A program made the position numbers and the translations under genes. DNA of 64,000 nucleotides from Quadrisphaera sp. INWT6 (lineage in GTDB: Bacteria; Actinomycetota; Actinomycetes; Actinomycetales; Quadrisphaeraceae). The stretch is taken from assembly GCF_015390235.1 (NCBI RefSeq), contig NZ_VUOH01000005.1:124001-188000 (forward strand). Direction: 5' to 3'. Shown here piece after piece: positions 55,227 through 63,898 of this stretch. The first letter of the stretch is position 1; every line of letters begins with the position of its first letter. The notes beneath the pieces were generated by a model that was not told the origin of the DNA, did not search any database, and saw only the letters and a list, made by a program, of their open reading frames with translations.

Positions 55227-57184
55227 CCAGCACCCTCAGCGGCCCAGCTTCCCTAGAGGCGCGCCCCGGCGGCCGCGTCCTGGCCAAGCCGCCATCGCTG
55301 ATCTCCACCGGTATCCGCTTGCCCGAGGTCCGCTGGGCTGCCCTGGCCCTCCTGCTCTTCCTGGTCGCGTGGCCGCTGCAGCTGGCCGGAGCCCCCGCAC
55401 CTCTGTGGTGGGGGCTGTACTTGGCCTGCTACCTCGCCGGTGGCTGGGAACCGGCGTGGGCGGGCATCACCGCCCTGCGGGAGAAGACCCTCGACGTCGA
55501 CCTGCTGATGATCGTCGCGGCCATCGCCGCCGCCAGCATCGGCCAGGTCTTCGACGGCGCCCTGCTCATCGTCATCTTCGCCACCAGCGGCGCCCTGGAG
55601 GCCCTGGTCACCCAGCGCACCGCAGACTCCGTCTCCAGCCTGCTGACCCTGGCCCCAGAGCGCGCCACCCTCGTAGTCGGTCATGGCCTAGGCCTGCACG
55701 AGCGCGAGGTGGACACCGCTGACCTGGTCATCGGTGACGTCATCCTGATCCGCCCCGGCGAACGCATCGGCGGTGACGGCGTCGTCATCCACGGCGTCAG
55801 CGAGGTCGACCAGGCCGCCGTCACCGGTGAGTCCGTCCCCGTGCGCCGCGAGGTCGACGACGAGGTGCTCTCGGGCACCGTCAACGGCACCGGCGCCCTC
55901 ACGGTGCGCATCACCCGAGCTGCCAGCGACTCCGTCATCGCCCGCGTCGTGACCCTGGTGCGGGAGGCCTCGGAGACCAAGGCAGCCCGCCAGCTGTTCA
56001 TCGAGAAGGTCGAGCAGCGCTACTCGCTCGGCGTCGTCATCGCCACGCTGGTGGTCTTCTGCCTGCCCCTGGCTCTTGGACAGGAGTTCCAGGCGGCGCT
56101 GCTGCGCGCCATCACCTTCATGATCGTGGCCTCACCGTGCGCGGTGGTGCTGTCCACGATGCCGCCGCTGCTGGCTGCGATCGCCAATGCCGGTCGCCAC
56201 GGGGTGCTGGTGAAGTCCGCCACCGTCATGGAGCGCCTGGGGCGCACCCAGCTGGTCGCCTTCGACAAGACCGGCACCTTGACCCAAGGCGCCCCCGAGG
56301 TGGTGGACGTGTCGCCGGCGGCCGGCCGCACCCGCGCTGAGGTGCTGGGGCTGGCGGCGGCGGTGGAGCGGCACAGCGAGCACCCGTTGGGACAGGCCAT
56401 CGTGCGTGCAGCCGTTCAGGACGCCGGGCAGGACGCCGGGCCCGGCGACGAGGCCCTGCCCAGTGCGGCGGACTTCCGCGCCCTGCCCGGTCGTGGGGTC
56501 GAAGGCGTCGTGGGCGGGCGCACCGTGTCGGTGCTGCAGGCCCCCGCGACCGGACGGACCGTCGTCGGCACCGTCGTGCACGTCCTGGTGGACGGCGACA
56601 TCGCCGGAACCGTGGTGCTGCACGACGCGCTGCGCGCCGACGCTGCACAGGCGGTCGCCCACGCCGAGCAGCTCACCGAGCGACCGGTGCACCTGCTCAC
56701 CGGCGACAACGACGCCACCGCGACCGACATCGCCGCCCGCACCGGCATCACCGCCGTCCACGCCCACCTGCTGCCCGCCGACAAGGCCCAGCTCGTCACC
56801 GACCTCGAGGCGGGTGGGGTGGCAGTCATGGTGGTCGGGGACGGCGTCAACGACGCCCCCGCACTGGCGGCCGCCAGCACCGGGGCCGCGATGGGGCGCC
56901 ACGGCTCGGACCTGGCGCTGGAGACGGCTGACCTGGTCATCATCCGCGACGAGCTGGCGGCGGTTCCGGCGGTGGTGGCGATGTCTCGGCGTGCTCATCG
57001 GATCGTGGTGGCCAACCTGGCGATCGCGGCGACGTTCATCGTGGTGCTGGTGACCTGGGACCTGGTGGGCAGCCTGCCGCTGCCGCTGGCGGTGGCGGGC
57101 CATGAGGGGTCGACCGTCATCGTGGCGCTGAACGGCCTGCGGCTGCTGCGCCGGTCCGCCTGGCCCACCGCGACCCTCCGATGA
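55223..57184 (+). CDS. P1B-4-type metal-exporting ATPase (Co/Ni/Zn/Fe class)
   Basis: 653 aa. P-type motifs are intact: TGES (201-204), phosphorylated Asp348 in FDKTGTLTQG, SEHPLGQAI, LLTGDNDATA and GDGVNDAPAL. The transport signature is S-P-C (304-306) in helix 4 of the core plus HEGSTVIVALNGLRLL in the last helix. This SPC/HEG(S)T pair defines the P1B-4 group (CtpD/CtpJ/CoaT-like), not the CPC copper/cadmium pumps. There is no N-terminal metal-binding domain, as usual for P1B-4. It is coupled to the KmtR-like repressor. Confidence 0.94.
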   Translation: MTSTLSGPASLEARPGGRVLAKPPSLISTGIRLPEVRWAALALLLFLVAWPLQLAGAPAPLWWGLYLACYLAGGWEPAWAGITALREKTLDVDLLMIVAAIAAASIGQVFDGALLIVIFATSGALEALVTQRTADSVSSLLTLAPERATLVVGHGLGLHEREVDTADLVIGDVILIRPGERIGGDGVVIHGVSEVDQAAVTGESVPVRREVDDEVLSGTVNGTGALTVRITRAASDSVIARVVTLVREASETKAARQLFIEKVEQRYSLGVVIATLVVFCLPLALGQEFQAALLRAITFMIVASPCAVVLSTMPPLLAAIANAGRHGVLVKSATVMERLGRTQLVAFDKTGTLTQGAPEVVDVSPAAGRTRAEVLGLAAAVERHSEHPLGQAIVRAAVQDAGQDAGPGDEALPSAADFRALPGRGVEGVVGGRTVSVLQAPATGRTVVGTVVHVLVDGDIAGTVVLHDALRADAAQAVAHAEQLTERPVHLLTGDNDATATDIAARTGITAVHAHLLPADKAQLVTDLEAGGVAVMVVGDGVNDAPALAAASTGAAMGRHGSDLALETADLVIIRDELAAVPAVVAMSRRAHRIVVANLAIAATFIVVLVTWDLVGSLPLPLAVAGHEGSTVIVALNGLRLLRRSAWPTATLR

Positions 57185-57395
57185 GCTGGGGACGGCGACC
57201 TCCCTCGAGAGCGGCCCATCTGCAGCAGGCGCCCCGCAGCGACGCGAACCGGGCTCCGGCCGCAGCAAGGCAGGCTCGTTGCACCGCCGTCGACGAGCAC
57301 CACCGGGCGCTGCACGGGAGCCGGCGTGGCCCTCAGCGCCGGTGCCGCGTCGCCGTGTCCCCCGTGTGGACGTCAGCCTTCTTTAAGGTTGCCCG

Positions 57396-58706
57396 GTGAG
57401 CACGACAGGTCAGGCACTGCACGACGTGCTCGATGCCGCACAGGACGCCTCCCCGGTGGACGCCGTCGAGGCGGTCACCCGCGAGCTGGGCAAGGCCCTG
57501 GGCGCGACGGCGGTCTCCTTCCTCATCGCTGACCTGTCAGGACGAGCGCTCATCCGCCTGACCCACACCCCCCTGGGAGCCGATGTCAGAGCGGCTGCAG
57601 GTGGTCACACCGCCCAGGTGCGGGAGGCAGGTCCTGCAGGGGTGGAGCGCCTCCAGGAGCGGGAGTCGGCGAAGGCGGTCTCCTTCGACGGCGGTCCGGC
57701 CGAGCAGGCGGTCCGCACCCAGCAGGTCCAGGTCGTCGAGACCGGTGACCGGGGATGGGTGGTCCTGGCACCCGTCACCGAACGCGGCGAGGCGATCGGC
57801 CTGGTGGAGCTGACCATGCCCACCCGACCGAGCCCTGCCCAGCAGGCGGAGGTCGCCCGCACCGCCTTCGTGCTCGCCTACGTCCTCATCGCCAGCCGCC
57901 GGCACACCGACCTGTTCGAGTGGGGCCAGCGCAGCGTGCCCTACTCCCTGTCCGCGGAGATCCAGCGGCGCCTGCTGCCCGCGGCGCTGACCTGCGAGGC
58001 GGGGGCGTTCACCCTGTCGGCCTGGCTGGAGCCGGCGGCTGAGATCGCCGGGGACACCTTCGACTACGTCCTGGCCCGTGACGAGCTGCACCTGTCGATG
58101 AGCGATGCGATGGGACACGGCGTCGCCAGCGCCCTGATGGCGACGCTGTGCCTGGGGGCGCTGCGCAACAGCCGCCGCCGAGGCGTCTCGCTGGTGGAGC
58201 AGGCGGCCTCGGCGAACAGCGCGCTGCACGAGCACCTGACCGGTGAGGGGCAGGAGGGCTTCGTGACCGGGGTGCTGGGCAGGGTGGACCTGCCCACCGG
58301 CAGGCTGAGCCTGCTCAACGCCGGTCACGCCCACCCCTACCTGGCGCGCGGGGACCGCGTCGAGCCGGTCCGGGTGGACCCCGGTCTGCCGCTGGGCCTG
58401 TTCTCCGAGCTGGAGCACGGGTGGGCCGCGGTGGATCTCCTCCCCGGAGACCGGGTCGTGTTCGTCACCGACGGGATGCTGGAGCGCAACGCCGAGGCGG
58501 TGGACCTCGCTGCTCTCATCCGGGTCTCGCGGCACCTGCACCCGCGGGAGGCGACCCGAGCGCTGGCTGACGCGGTGGTCCGAGCGTGCGGCGGTGAGCT
58601 GGCGGACGACGCGACGGTGATGGTGCTGGACTGGCACGGGAACCACGGCCGGGACCGCCGCACGACGTCCGGGGCCGAGGTCCACCGCGCCAGCCCTCGG
58701 ACATGA
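57396..58706 (+). CDS. GAF-SpoIIE/PP2C serine phosphatase
   Basis: 436 aa, GTG start. The N-terminal GAF-like domain spans about 15-165 and the SpoIIE-type PP2C domain about 185-420, with acidic metal motifs IAGDTFDYV, SDAMGHGVASAL, FVTDGMLERN and DDATVMVL. It probably dephosphorylates a STAS antagonist (e.g. the protein at 50422-50772) to release a stress sigma factor. It converges on the kinase-type gene at 58791-59207 with an 84-bp gap. No gene is seen in the 210 bp upstream. Confidence 0.92.
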   Translation: MSTTGQALHDVLDAAQDASPVDAVEAVTRELGKALGATAVSFLIADLSGRALIRLTHTPLGADVRAAAGGHTAQVREAGPAGVERLQERESAKAVSFDGGPAEQAVRTQQVQVVETGDRGWVVLAPVTERGEAIGLVELTMPTRPSPAQQAEVARTAFVLAYVLIASRRHTDLFEWGQRSVPYSLSAEIQRRLLPAALTCEAGAFTLSAWLEPAAEIAGDTFDYVLARDELHLSMSDAMGHGVASALMATLCLGALRNSRRRGVSLVEQAASANSALHEHLTGEGQEGFVTGVLGRVDLPTGRLSLLNAGHAHPYLARGDRVEPVRVDPGLPLGLFSELEHGWAAVDLLPGDRVVFVTDGMLERNAEAVDLAALIRVSRHLHPREATRALADAVVRACGGELADDATVMVLDWHGNHGRDRRTTSGAEVHRASPRT

Positions 58707-58790
58707 GCGCCGTGCACCGCAGCCCTGTTCGCCCGAGAACGGGCTCAGACTGGTCGAGAGCGGGCCGAGCTCCCGGTGCACGCGGACGCC

Positions 58791-59207
58791 TCAGCGGTGA
58801 GACGGTCGAAGCGTCACCTCGGGGTCGTTGTTGACGCGGAACCAGACGGCTTTGCCGGCTGGGCCCGGCTCCACACCCCACTCGGCGGCGAGCTGGTCGA
58901 TGAGCAGCATCCCGCGGCCGCTCTCGGCATCCGCGTCGACGTGGCGCACCATCGGCGCACCGGCGGCGGCGTCGCTGACGCGGACCCGCAGGCCCGCTGG
59001 TGCCTGGCAGGACACCTCGGTGGTGATGGGCGGGGATCCATGCCGCAGGGCGTTGGTGACCAGCTCGGTCACGAGGAGCTGGGCCACCTCGGTCTCGCCG
59101 TGGGAGTGAGCCGGGCAGGTGGAGGAGGACAGGAAGTGCCTCGCCCTGGAGGGAGCACGATCGTCGACGGGCAGCTGCATCGACGCGTCCGGGGTGGTGG
59201 AGCACAC
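58791..59207 (-). CDS. RsbW-like ATP-binding anti-sigma/regulatory kinase
   Basis: 138 aa from the GTG at 59207 (GGGAG at 4 nt); an ATG at 59180 is also possible. The HATPase_c_2 motifs are readable: ELVTNALRHGSPPI (N-box) and DADAESGRGMLLIDQLAAEWGV (G-box). It would phosphorylate a STAS protein and/or hold a sigma factor. With the adjacent phosphatase and the STAS gene 8 kb away it makes up a partner-switching set. Confidence 0.9.
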   Translation of the reverse strand: MCSTTPDASMQLPVDDRAPSRARHFLSSSTCPAHSHGETEVAQLLVTELVTNALRHGSPPITTEVSCQAPAGLRVRVSDAAAGAPMVRHVDADAESGRGMLLIDQLAAEWGVEPGPAGKAVWFRVNNDPEVTLRPSHR

Positions 59208-59277
59208 GAGGCTCCCGTCCCCGTCTGGACCTCATTCAAACGATCTCTTTCAAGTCAGGGTGGCCGCCCGGTCGGGG

Positions 59278-59350
59278 ATCCGTTGTGAGACGGATCGACG
59301 CCCGCGTCGCGAAGGAGCGACAGGGCGCCTGGAGCGCACGGTCAGCGGTC
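59278..59350. repeat. Dispersed direct repeat, copy 1
   Basis: It begins ATCCGTTGTGAGACGGAT, which can form a 6-bp hairpin (ATCCGT/ACGGAT), and contains GAGCGACAGG and GGTCAGCGGTC. It aligns without gaps to copy 2 exactly 950 bp away at roughly 75% identity. Confidence 0.7.
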
Positions 59351-59360
59351 CTCGGTTGCG

Positions 59361-60164
59361 TCAGTCGGCCCCATGAACCCCTCGTAACAGGGCCAACCCC
59401 TCACCCCAGCCCGCGATGACCTCCTCAGTGCGGCGGTGGCCCCGCGCAACATCATGCGCAGCGCACTGGGCCTCCACCCGCGCGAACACCTCTCGCAGTG
59501 CCCGCGGCTCACCATCAAGCAGGCTCGCCAGCAGCGGCAAGAAGTCCTCAGCCGGCCATCCCCGTACAGGTTGCTCGCGCAGCTCCCATGGCAGGTACTT
59601 GTGATACGGCCTAACACGTCCCGCCAAGGCGAACACGACGTCGAGCAGCCACGGCATCGACTCGGCGGCGTCGAGCCGCCGCTCCAGGGGCCTGTCATCG
59701 CGGTCGGATTTCAGGGCGCGGTAGGTGTAGTTCAGCCAGCCGTCCAGGCGGCTGGCGTCCAGCAGGACGGCGTCGATCTCATCTGGCGTAAGCGTTGCCT
59801 GCCGACGCACAGCTTTCGTAATCGCCCCCTCAGTGCGGTCCAGGAGGACAGGGGCCCAGGCGAAGGACCAGCGGAACCACCAGCCCGGCGTCCCGAAGGA
59901 AGGCACCGCTTGCAGCTCGCTCATCGCGACGGGTAGCTCATCTACCTCGTCAGAGCGGTCCGCCGTGCGCTGGGCAGCGGCAATGTCGGTGAGCACGACG
60001 TAGACATCGACGTCGGAGCGGCTGGCCGCCAGGCCTCTGCCAGCAGAACCCGACAGCACGAGCCCCAGGAGACCGTCGCCGTGCGCGACCTCATTGCGCT
60101 GGGCTACCTCCCGAAGCAGGTCACGGTGCTCGGTGGACACGTGCTCAGGCAGGCGCAGCTCCAC
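59361..60164 (-). CDS. Nucleotidyltransferase-domain protein (aminoglycoside adenylyltransferase-like fold)
   Basis: 267 aa if it starts at the GTG at 60164 (VELRLPEHVSTEH); a GTG at 60140 is an alternative. The polymerase-beta-type active site GLVLSGSAGRGLAASRSDVDVYVVL has the G-S-x5-G-x5-D-x-D pattern, with the two metal-binding Asp. The C-terminal half is helical (LNYTYRALKSDRDDRPLERRLDAAESMPWLLDVVFALAGRV in part). Similar proteins modify small molecules or act as toxins; substrate unknown. It sits exactly between two direct repeats, like a cassette. Confidence 0.78.
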   Translation of the reverse strand: MELRLPEHVSTEHRDLLREVAQRNEVAHGDGLLGLVLSGSAGRGLAASRSDVDVYVVLTDIAAAQRTADRSDEVDELPVAMSELQAVPSFGTPGWWFRWSFAWAPVLLDRTEGAITKAVRRQATLTPDEIDAVLLDASRLDGWLNYTYRALKSDRDDRPLERRLDAAESMPWLLDVVFALAGRVRPYHKYLPWELREQPVRGWPAEDFLPLLASLLDGEPRALREVFARVEAQCAAHDVARGHRRTEEVIAGWGEGLALLRGVHGAD

Positions 60165-60227
60165 CTGGCTGACTGTGCTCAGGCCAAGGCGATCGTGTCC
60201 ATGGCTTTCCGCGGTGTTCGGATGGGA

Positions 60228-60300
60228 ATCCGTTGTGAGACAAATCCCTGCCCGCGCCGCTGAGGAGCGACAGGACACCTGATCCGCCCGGTCACCGGTC
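60228..60300. repeat. Dispersed direct repeat, copy 2
   Basis: It begins ATCCGTTGTGAGACAAAT and ends in GGTCACCGGTC, then continues with GTCAGCGAGACACCGACCG (to 60319). That tail recurs as GGTCAGCGGTGGTCAGCGAG... at 61207-61236, a partial third copy. No gene is visible in 60165-60513. Confidence 0.7.
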
Positions 60301-60513
60301 GTCAGCGAGACACCGACCGTCGTACGACCCACTGGCGACTCATGCTCCCGGCAACCCGGTCATGGACGGCCTGGTCGATGCCGCGGTGCGGACCAGGCCA
60401 GCACCGGCGCGAACACGGCCTCAAGGACGGGCTTACCTGGATGAAGTCCATCTGCAACTCGTCAGAACTGCACCGCGTCCTTGCTCTATGAGGTCCACGC
60501 AGGAGGACAGGCG

Positions 60514-61095
60514 ATGACACCGCCCGGACGGCGCGTCCTCGCAGCAGCATCGGCTGCGCTCGGTGCCCTTGTGCTGAGCGGCTGCGCGGCACTGCCCCGC
60601 GCGGCCACCGCCGATGTCCGCACCCTCGCCAAGATCGACGGGTGGCGCGCTGACCTGGCTACCCCGCCGCAGGTGTTTTCCGCTCTAGAGGTCGCTTACG
60701 ACCCTGAGACAGCCCAGCGGATGTGGCAGGAGAACGTTCCACCCGGGCTCCCTGCGCGGGGAGGTGACCCGACGCGCTTCGGGCTCTACGGAGATCTGGC
60801 CGATGTCGACTTCGGCGGGCAGGCGGTGGCCTTGTGGTCCGGCGGTCAGTCCGGCAGCTGCCCGGGGTGGCTCTCGCAGGTGCGCCGGGCCGAGACCAGC
60901 CATGTCGTCGTCACCGAGGAGCTCGACAGTGGCATCGGCAATGCCTGCAGCAGGGACCGCAACGTCTACCGCACCGTGGTCGTCATCGAGCGCGACCAAC
61001 TGCCGAGCGAGTCGTCGCTGGCATCTGCACATGCCACAGACGATGACCCGGAGTGCCCCGCCGAGGTGTTGCTGGCCGCCTACCCGCCTCCGTAG
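60514..61095 (+). CDS. Predicted lipoprotein
   Basis: 193 aa from the ATG at 60514 (AGGAGG at 7 nt). The type II signal peptide has lipobox LVLSGC (Cys about residue 28). The mature part is soluble with three further Cys (GSCPGW, NACSRD, PECPAE). No family recognised. In the 250 bp after it I see no gene, only a partial copy of the dispersed repeat (61207-61236). Confidence 0.7.
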   Translation: MTPPGRRVLAAASAALGALVLSGCAALPRAATADVRTLAKIDGWRADLATPPQVFSALEVAYDPETAQRMWQENVPPGLPARGGDPTRFGLYGDLADVDFGGQAVALWSGGQSGSCPGWLSQVRRAETSHVVVTEELDSGIGNACSRDRNVYRTVVVIERDQLPSESSLASAHATDDDPECPAEVLLAAYPPP

Positions 61096-61345
61096 GAAGC
61101 GCCTTCCGACGACGTCAGCGGGAGACAGGTAGGTCGGACAGGAAGCCCATCTCCGACGGTCGGTGGCCCCGGGCGTCAGGGCACCGCGACGTGCACCGAG
61201 GCGGCCGGTCAGCGGTGGTCAGCGAGACGCCGACCGGGCAGCGGTGGTCCAAGATGCGATACGGACCTGACGGGCCAGATCAGTCCTCGCTGGACTGACG
61301 CCAGCAGGACGCGGCATCCAGCAACCAAGACGGGGAGCAACAGTG

Positions 61346-61522
61346 ATGACTGGCTCCAGGTTGATATGGCTGCGTGTGGTGCTATTGGCTGTCTTCTTTG
61401 CCGCGTTGGCCTACCTCGGTGTCGTCTTCGGCGGACGGCCAACTACGTCGATCCTTGTCGCTGTAGGCGCCTGGTCGGCCAGCGTCCTGGTGGTCGTCTG
61501 GGTCCACCTTCATCAGACCTGA
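61346..61522 (+). CDS. Small two-helix membrane protein
   Basis: 58 aa from the ATG at 61346 (GGGGAG 8 nt upstream); a GTG at 61343 directly precedes it. Translation gives MTGSRLIWLRVVLLAVFFAA at the start, a second helix (SILVAVGAWSASVLVVVWV) and ends HLHQT. Both halves are hydrophobic with a short GGRPTT loop. No family recognised. Confidence 0.55.
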   Translation: MTGSRLIWLRVVLLAVFFAALAYLGVVFGGRPTTSILVAVGAWSASVLVVVWVHLHQT

Positions 61523-61622
61523 GCGTTGCGCTTAGCCAACCCCTCCGAGACGGCGAGCTGTGTCCGTCATCGCCGCTCACGGGGGAGCAGGCGTCCGTCC
61601 AGCGGTCCGTCTGCGCACAGCC

Positions 61623-62009
61623 TCAGCCGGTGGTTAGCACCCCCGCCAGGGCGTCCAACGCCCCAGGGACCAGGGCGTAGTAGGCCCACACTCCCCGCTT
61701 GTCCCGCATCAGCAGACCCGCCTGCACGAGCACCTTTAAGTGGTGGCTCACCGTGGGCTGGGACAGGCCCAGAGGCTCGGTCAGATCACACACGCACGCC
61801 TCCCCGCCCTCGTGGGCGGCGACCATGCTCAGCAGCCGCAGCCGCGCAGGGTCGGCGATTGCCTTCAGGGTCCGGGCTAGTGCGGCGGCGTCCTCGGCGC
61901 GAAGGGGCTCGCGCACCAGGGGGGCGCAGCACGCCACCGACCCGGCGCCGCCCCCGGCCGACGGGTCGACGCCAGGGCCCTGGGCGACGGGCTGAGCGAC
62001 GCGGGCCAC
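61623..62009 (-). CDS. arsR: Arsenic-responsive ArsR repressor
   Basis: 128 aa from the GTG at 62009; the GTG at 62027 is an alternative. The winged helix includes LKAIADPARLRLLSMV, LGLSQPTVSHHLKVLVQAGL and KRGVWAYYALVPGAL. Cysteines suited to As(III) are present: a vicinal pair in SVACCAPLVREP and the canonical-type ACVCDLTEP. It is divergent from acr3-arsC, with two operator-like palindromes between them. Confidence 0.93.
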   Translation of the reverse strand: MARVAQPVAQGPGVDPSAGGGAGSVACCAPLVREPLRAEDAAALARTLKAIADPARLRLLSMVAAHEGGEACVCDLTEPLGLSQPTVSHHLKVLVQAGLLMRDKRGVWAYYALVPGALDALAGVLTTG

Positions 62010-62030
62010 GGTGACAGGGTGGCACACGAC

Positions 62031-62094
62031 ATCGACAGGCATCGATGTTGACGGAAGGCGACCGCCGTGCGACGGTCCATCGACAAACATCGAT
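62031..62094. promoter_or_regulatory. Two ArsR operator boxes
   Basis: ATCGACAGGCATCGAT (62031-62046) and ATCGACAAACATCGAT (62079-62094) are both ATCGA-N6-TCGAT palindromes, 48 bp apart. One is next to the arsR start, the other 29 bp before acr3, so a single repressor should control both directions. Confidence 0.82.
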
Positions 62095-62123
62095 CCCTGC
62101 TGCGGCGGGGCGGGAAGGCGGTC

Positions 62124-63266
62124 ATGAGCCCCACCAGCACCCTTGAGGGCCCGGTCGTGGCGCGCCTGTCGACCCTGGACCGGTTCCTGCCGGTCTGGAT
62201 CGTCGCCGCGATGGCCCTCGGCCTGACCCTCGACCGCCTGGTCCCCGGCCTCGACGACGCCCTCTCAGCGCTCGAGGTCGGCTCGGTGAGCCTGCCGATC
62301 GCCCTTGGCCTGCTGGTGATGATGTACCCGGTGCTGGCCAAGGTCCGCTACACCCAGCTCGGCCGCGTCAGCTCCGACGCCGCCGGCCGCCGCATGCTGG
62401 CCGCCTCACTGGTCCTGAACTGGGTGCTCGGGCCGGCGCTGATGTTCGCCCTGGCCTGGCTCCTGCTGCCTGACCAGCCCGAGTTCCGCACCGGCCTGGT
62501 CATCGTCGGCCTGGCCCGCTGCATCGCCATGGTCCTGATCTGGAACGACCTGGCCTGCGGGGACCGCGAGGCCGCCGCCGTCCTGGTGGCGATCAACTCC
62601 GTCTTCCAGATCCTCGCCTTCGCAGCCCTCGGCTGGTTCTACCTGCAGGTGCTCCCTGCGTGGCTGGGCCTGCCGACCACCAGCGCGGACTTCTCCGTCG
62701 CGGCCATCGTGGTCAGCGTGCTGGTCTTCCTCGGCATCCCGCTGCTCGCCGGCTACCTGACCCGCACGATCGGGGAGCGGGCCAAGGGACGGGACTGGTA
62801 CGAGCGGCGCTTCCTGCCGCGCCTCGGCCCCTGGGCCCTGTACGGCCTGCTGTTCACCATCGTGCTGCTCTTCGCCCTGCAGGGGGACGCGATCATCTCC
62901 GCCCCTGGTGACGTCGCGCGGATCGCACTGCCGCTGCTGGCCTACTTCATCCTGATGTTCGTCGGCTCCTTCGTGCTGGGTCGCGTGATCGGCCTGGACT
63001 ACGCCCGCACCACCACGCTGTCCTTCACCGCGGCCGGCAACAACTTCGAGCTCGCCATCGCCGTGGCGATCGGCACCTTCGGGGTCACCTCCGGCCAGGC
63101 CCTGGCCGGGGTGGTGGGCCCGCTGATCGAGGTGCCCGTGCTGGTGGCGCTGGTCTACGTCGCCCTGTGGGCCGGGCACCGCTTCTTCTCGAACGACCCC
63201 ACCGTCCCCGCCGCCCGTGCTGCTCTAGACGCCGCAGGGACGACGACCACCCGGAGCACCTCATGA
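62124..63266 (+). CDS. acr3: ACR3-family arsenite efflux permease
   Basis: 380 aa from the ATG at 62124, with about ten membrane helices. ACR3 hallmarks are the functional Cys in VGLARCIAMVLIWNDLACGD, the FTAAGNNFELAIAVAI helix and TSGQALAGVVGPLIEVPVLV. It extrudes arsenite using the proton-motive force. It is coupled to arsC by an ATGA overlap. Confidence 0.96.
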   Translation: MSPTSTLEGPVVARLSTLDRFLPVWIVAAMALGLTLDRLVPGLDDALSALEVGSVSLPIALGLLVMMYPVLAKVRYTQLGRVSSDAAGRRMLAASLVLNWVLGPALMFALAWLLLPDQPEFRTGLVIVGLARCIAMVLIWNDLACGDREAAAVLVAINSVFQILAFAALGWFYLQVLPAWLGLPTTSADFSVAAIVVSVLVFLGIPLLAGYLTRTIGERAKGRDWYERRFLPRLGPWALYGLLFTIVLLFALQGDAIISAPGDVARIALPLLAYFILMFVGSFVLGRVIGLDYARTTTLSFTAAGNNFELAIAVAIGTFGVTSGQALAGVVGPLIEVPVLVALVYVALWAGHRFFSNDPTVPAARAALDAAGTTTTRSTS

Positions 63267-63742
63267 CCCAGCCGACCACCCCCACCGTCAGTCCCGCCGT
63301 CAGCCCTGCTGCCAGCTCTGCAAGCCCTGCCGAGGGTCCGCGGGTGCTATTCGTGTGCGTGCGCAACGGCGGCAAGTCCCAGATGGCCGCCGGCCTGATG
63401 CGCCACGCCGCCGCCCAGCACGGCCTGGCGGTGCAGATCTCCTCCGCCGGCACCGAGGCGGGTACGAAGCTGAACGCCCAGTCGGTGGAGAGCCTGGCCG
63501 AGATCGGCGTCGACATCTCCACCGCCCGCACCCACCAGCTGACTGCGGACGACGTGCGCGCCGCTGACCTGGTGGTCGTGCTGGGCGGGGAAGCCCGGGT
63601 GGAACCGGCCGAGGGCACCCCCGTGGAGGTGTGGGAGACCGATGAGCCTTCCACCCGGGGCATCGAGGGGATGGAGCGCATGCGCCTGGTGCGCGATGAC
63701 ATCGCTGCTCGCGTGGAGGACCTCATCGGCCGTCTCGGCTGA
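63263..63742 (+). CDS. arsC: Arsenate reductase / LMW-phosphatase-fold protein (mycothiol type)
   Basis: 159 aa, ATG start overlapping the acr3 stop. The LMW-PTP fold opens VLFVCVRNGGKSQMAAGLM: catalytic Cys32 is kept, but the usual Arg of C-x5-R is Lys38. That C-x5-K variant is seen in actinobacterial relatives, where the enzyme acts on an arsenate-mycothiol adduct or a related substrate. SSAGTEAGTKLNAQSVESL and the Asp-containing VWETDEPSTRG match the family. An extra 25-residue disordered N-terminus is present. Confidence 0.9.
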   Translation: MTQPTTPTVSPAVSPAASSASPAEGPRVLFVCVRNGGKSQMAAGLMRHAAAQHGLAVQISSAGTEAGTKLNAQSVESLAEIGVDISTARTHQLTADDVRAADLVVVLGGEARVEPAEGTPVEVWETDEPSTRGIEGMERMRLVRDDIAARVEDLIGRLG

Positions 63743-63898
63743 GCCACCCTGCTGAGTCCGTTGCGGGGCAGCGGTGTCCGGCCAGGGAGCCGTCAGGGTC
63801 AGCGGTCTCGCGACGGCTTCCGGCCTCGGGTGAGCATCCAGCCCCGCTGATGCCTGACCCTTGCTGGAACCTCCGGGCCAAGACCTCCCATCGGACGC

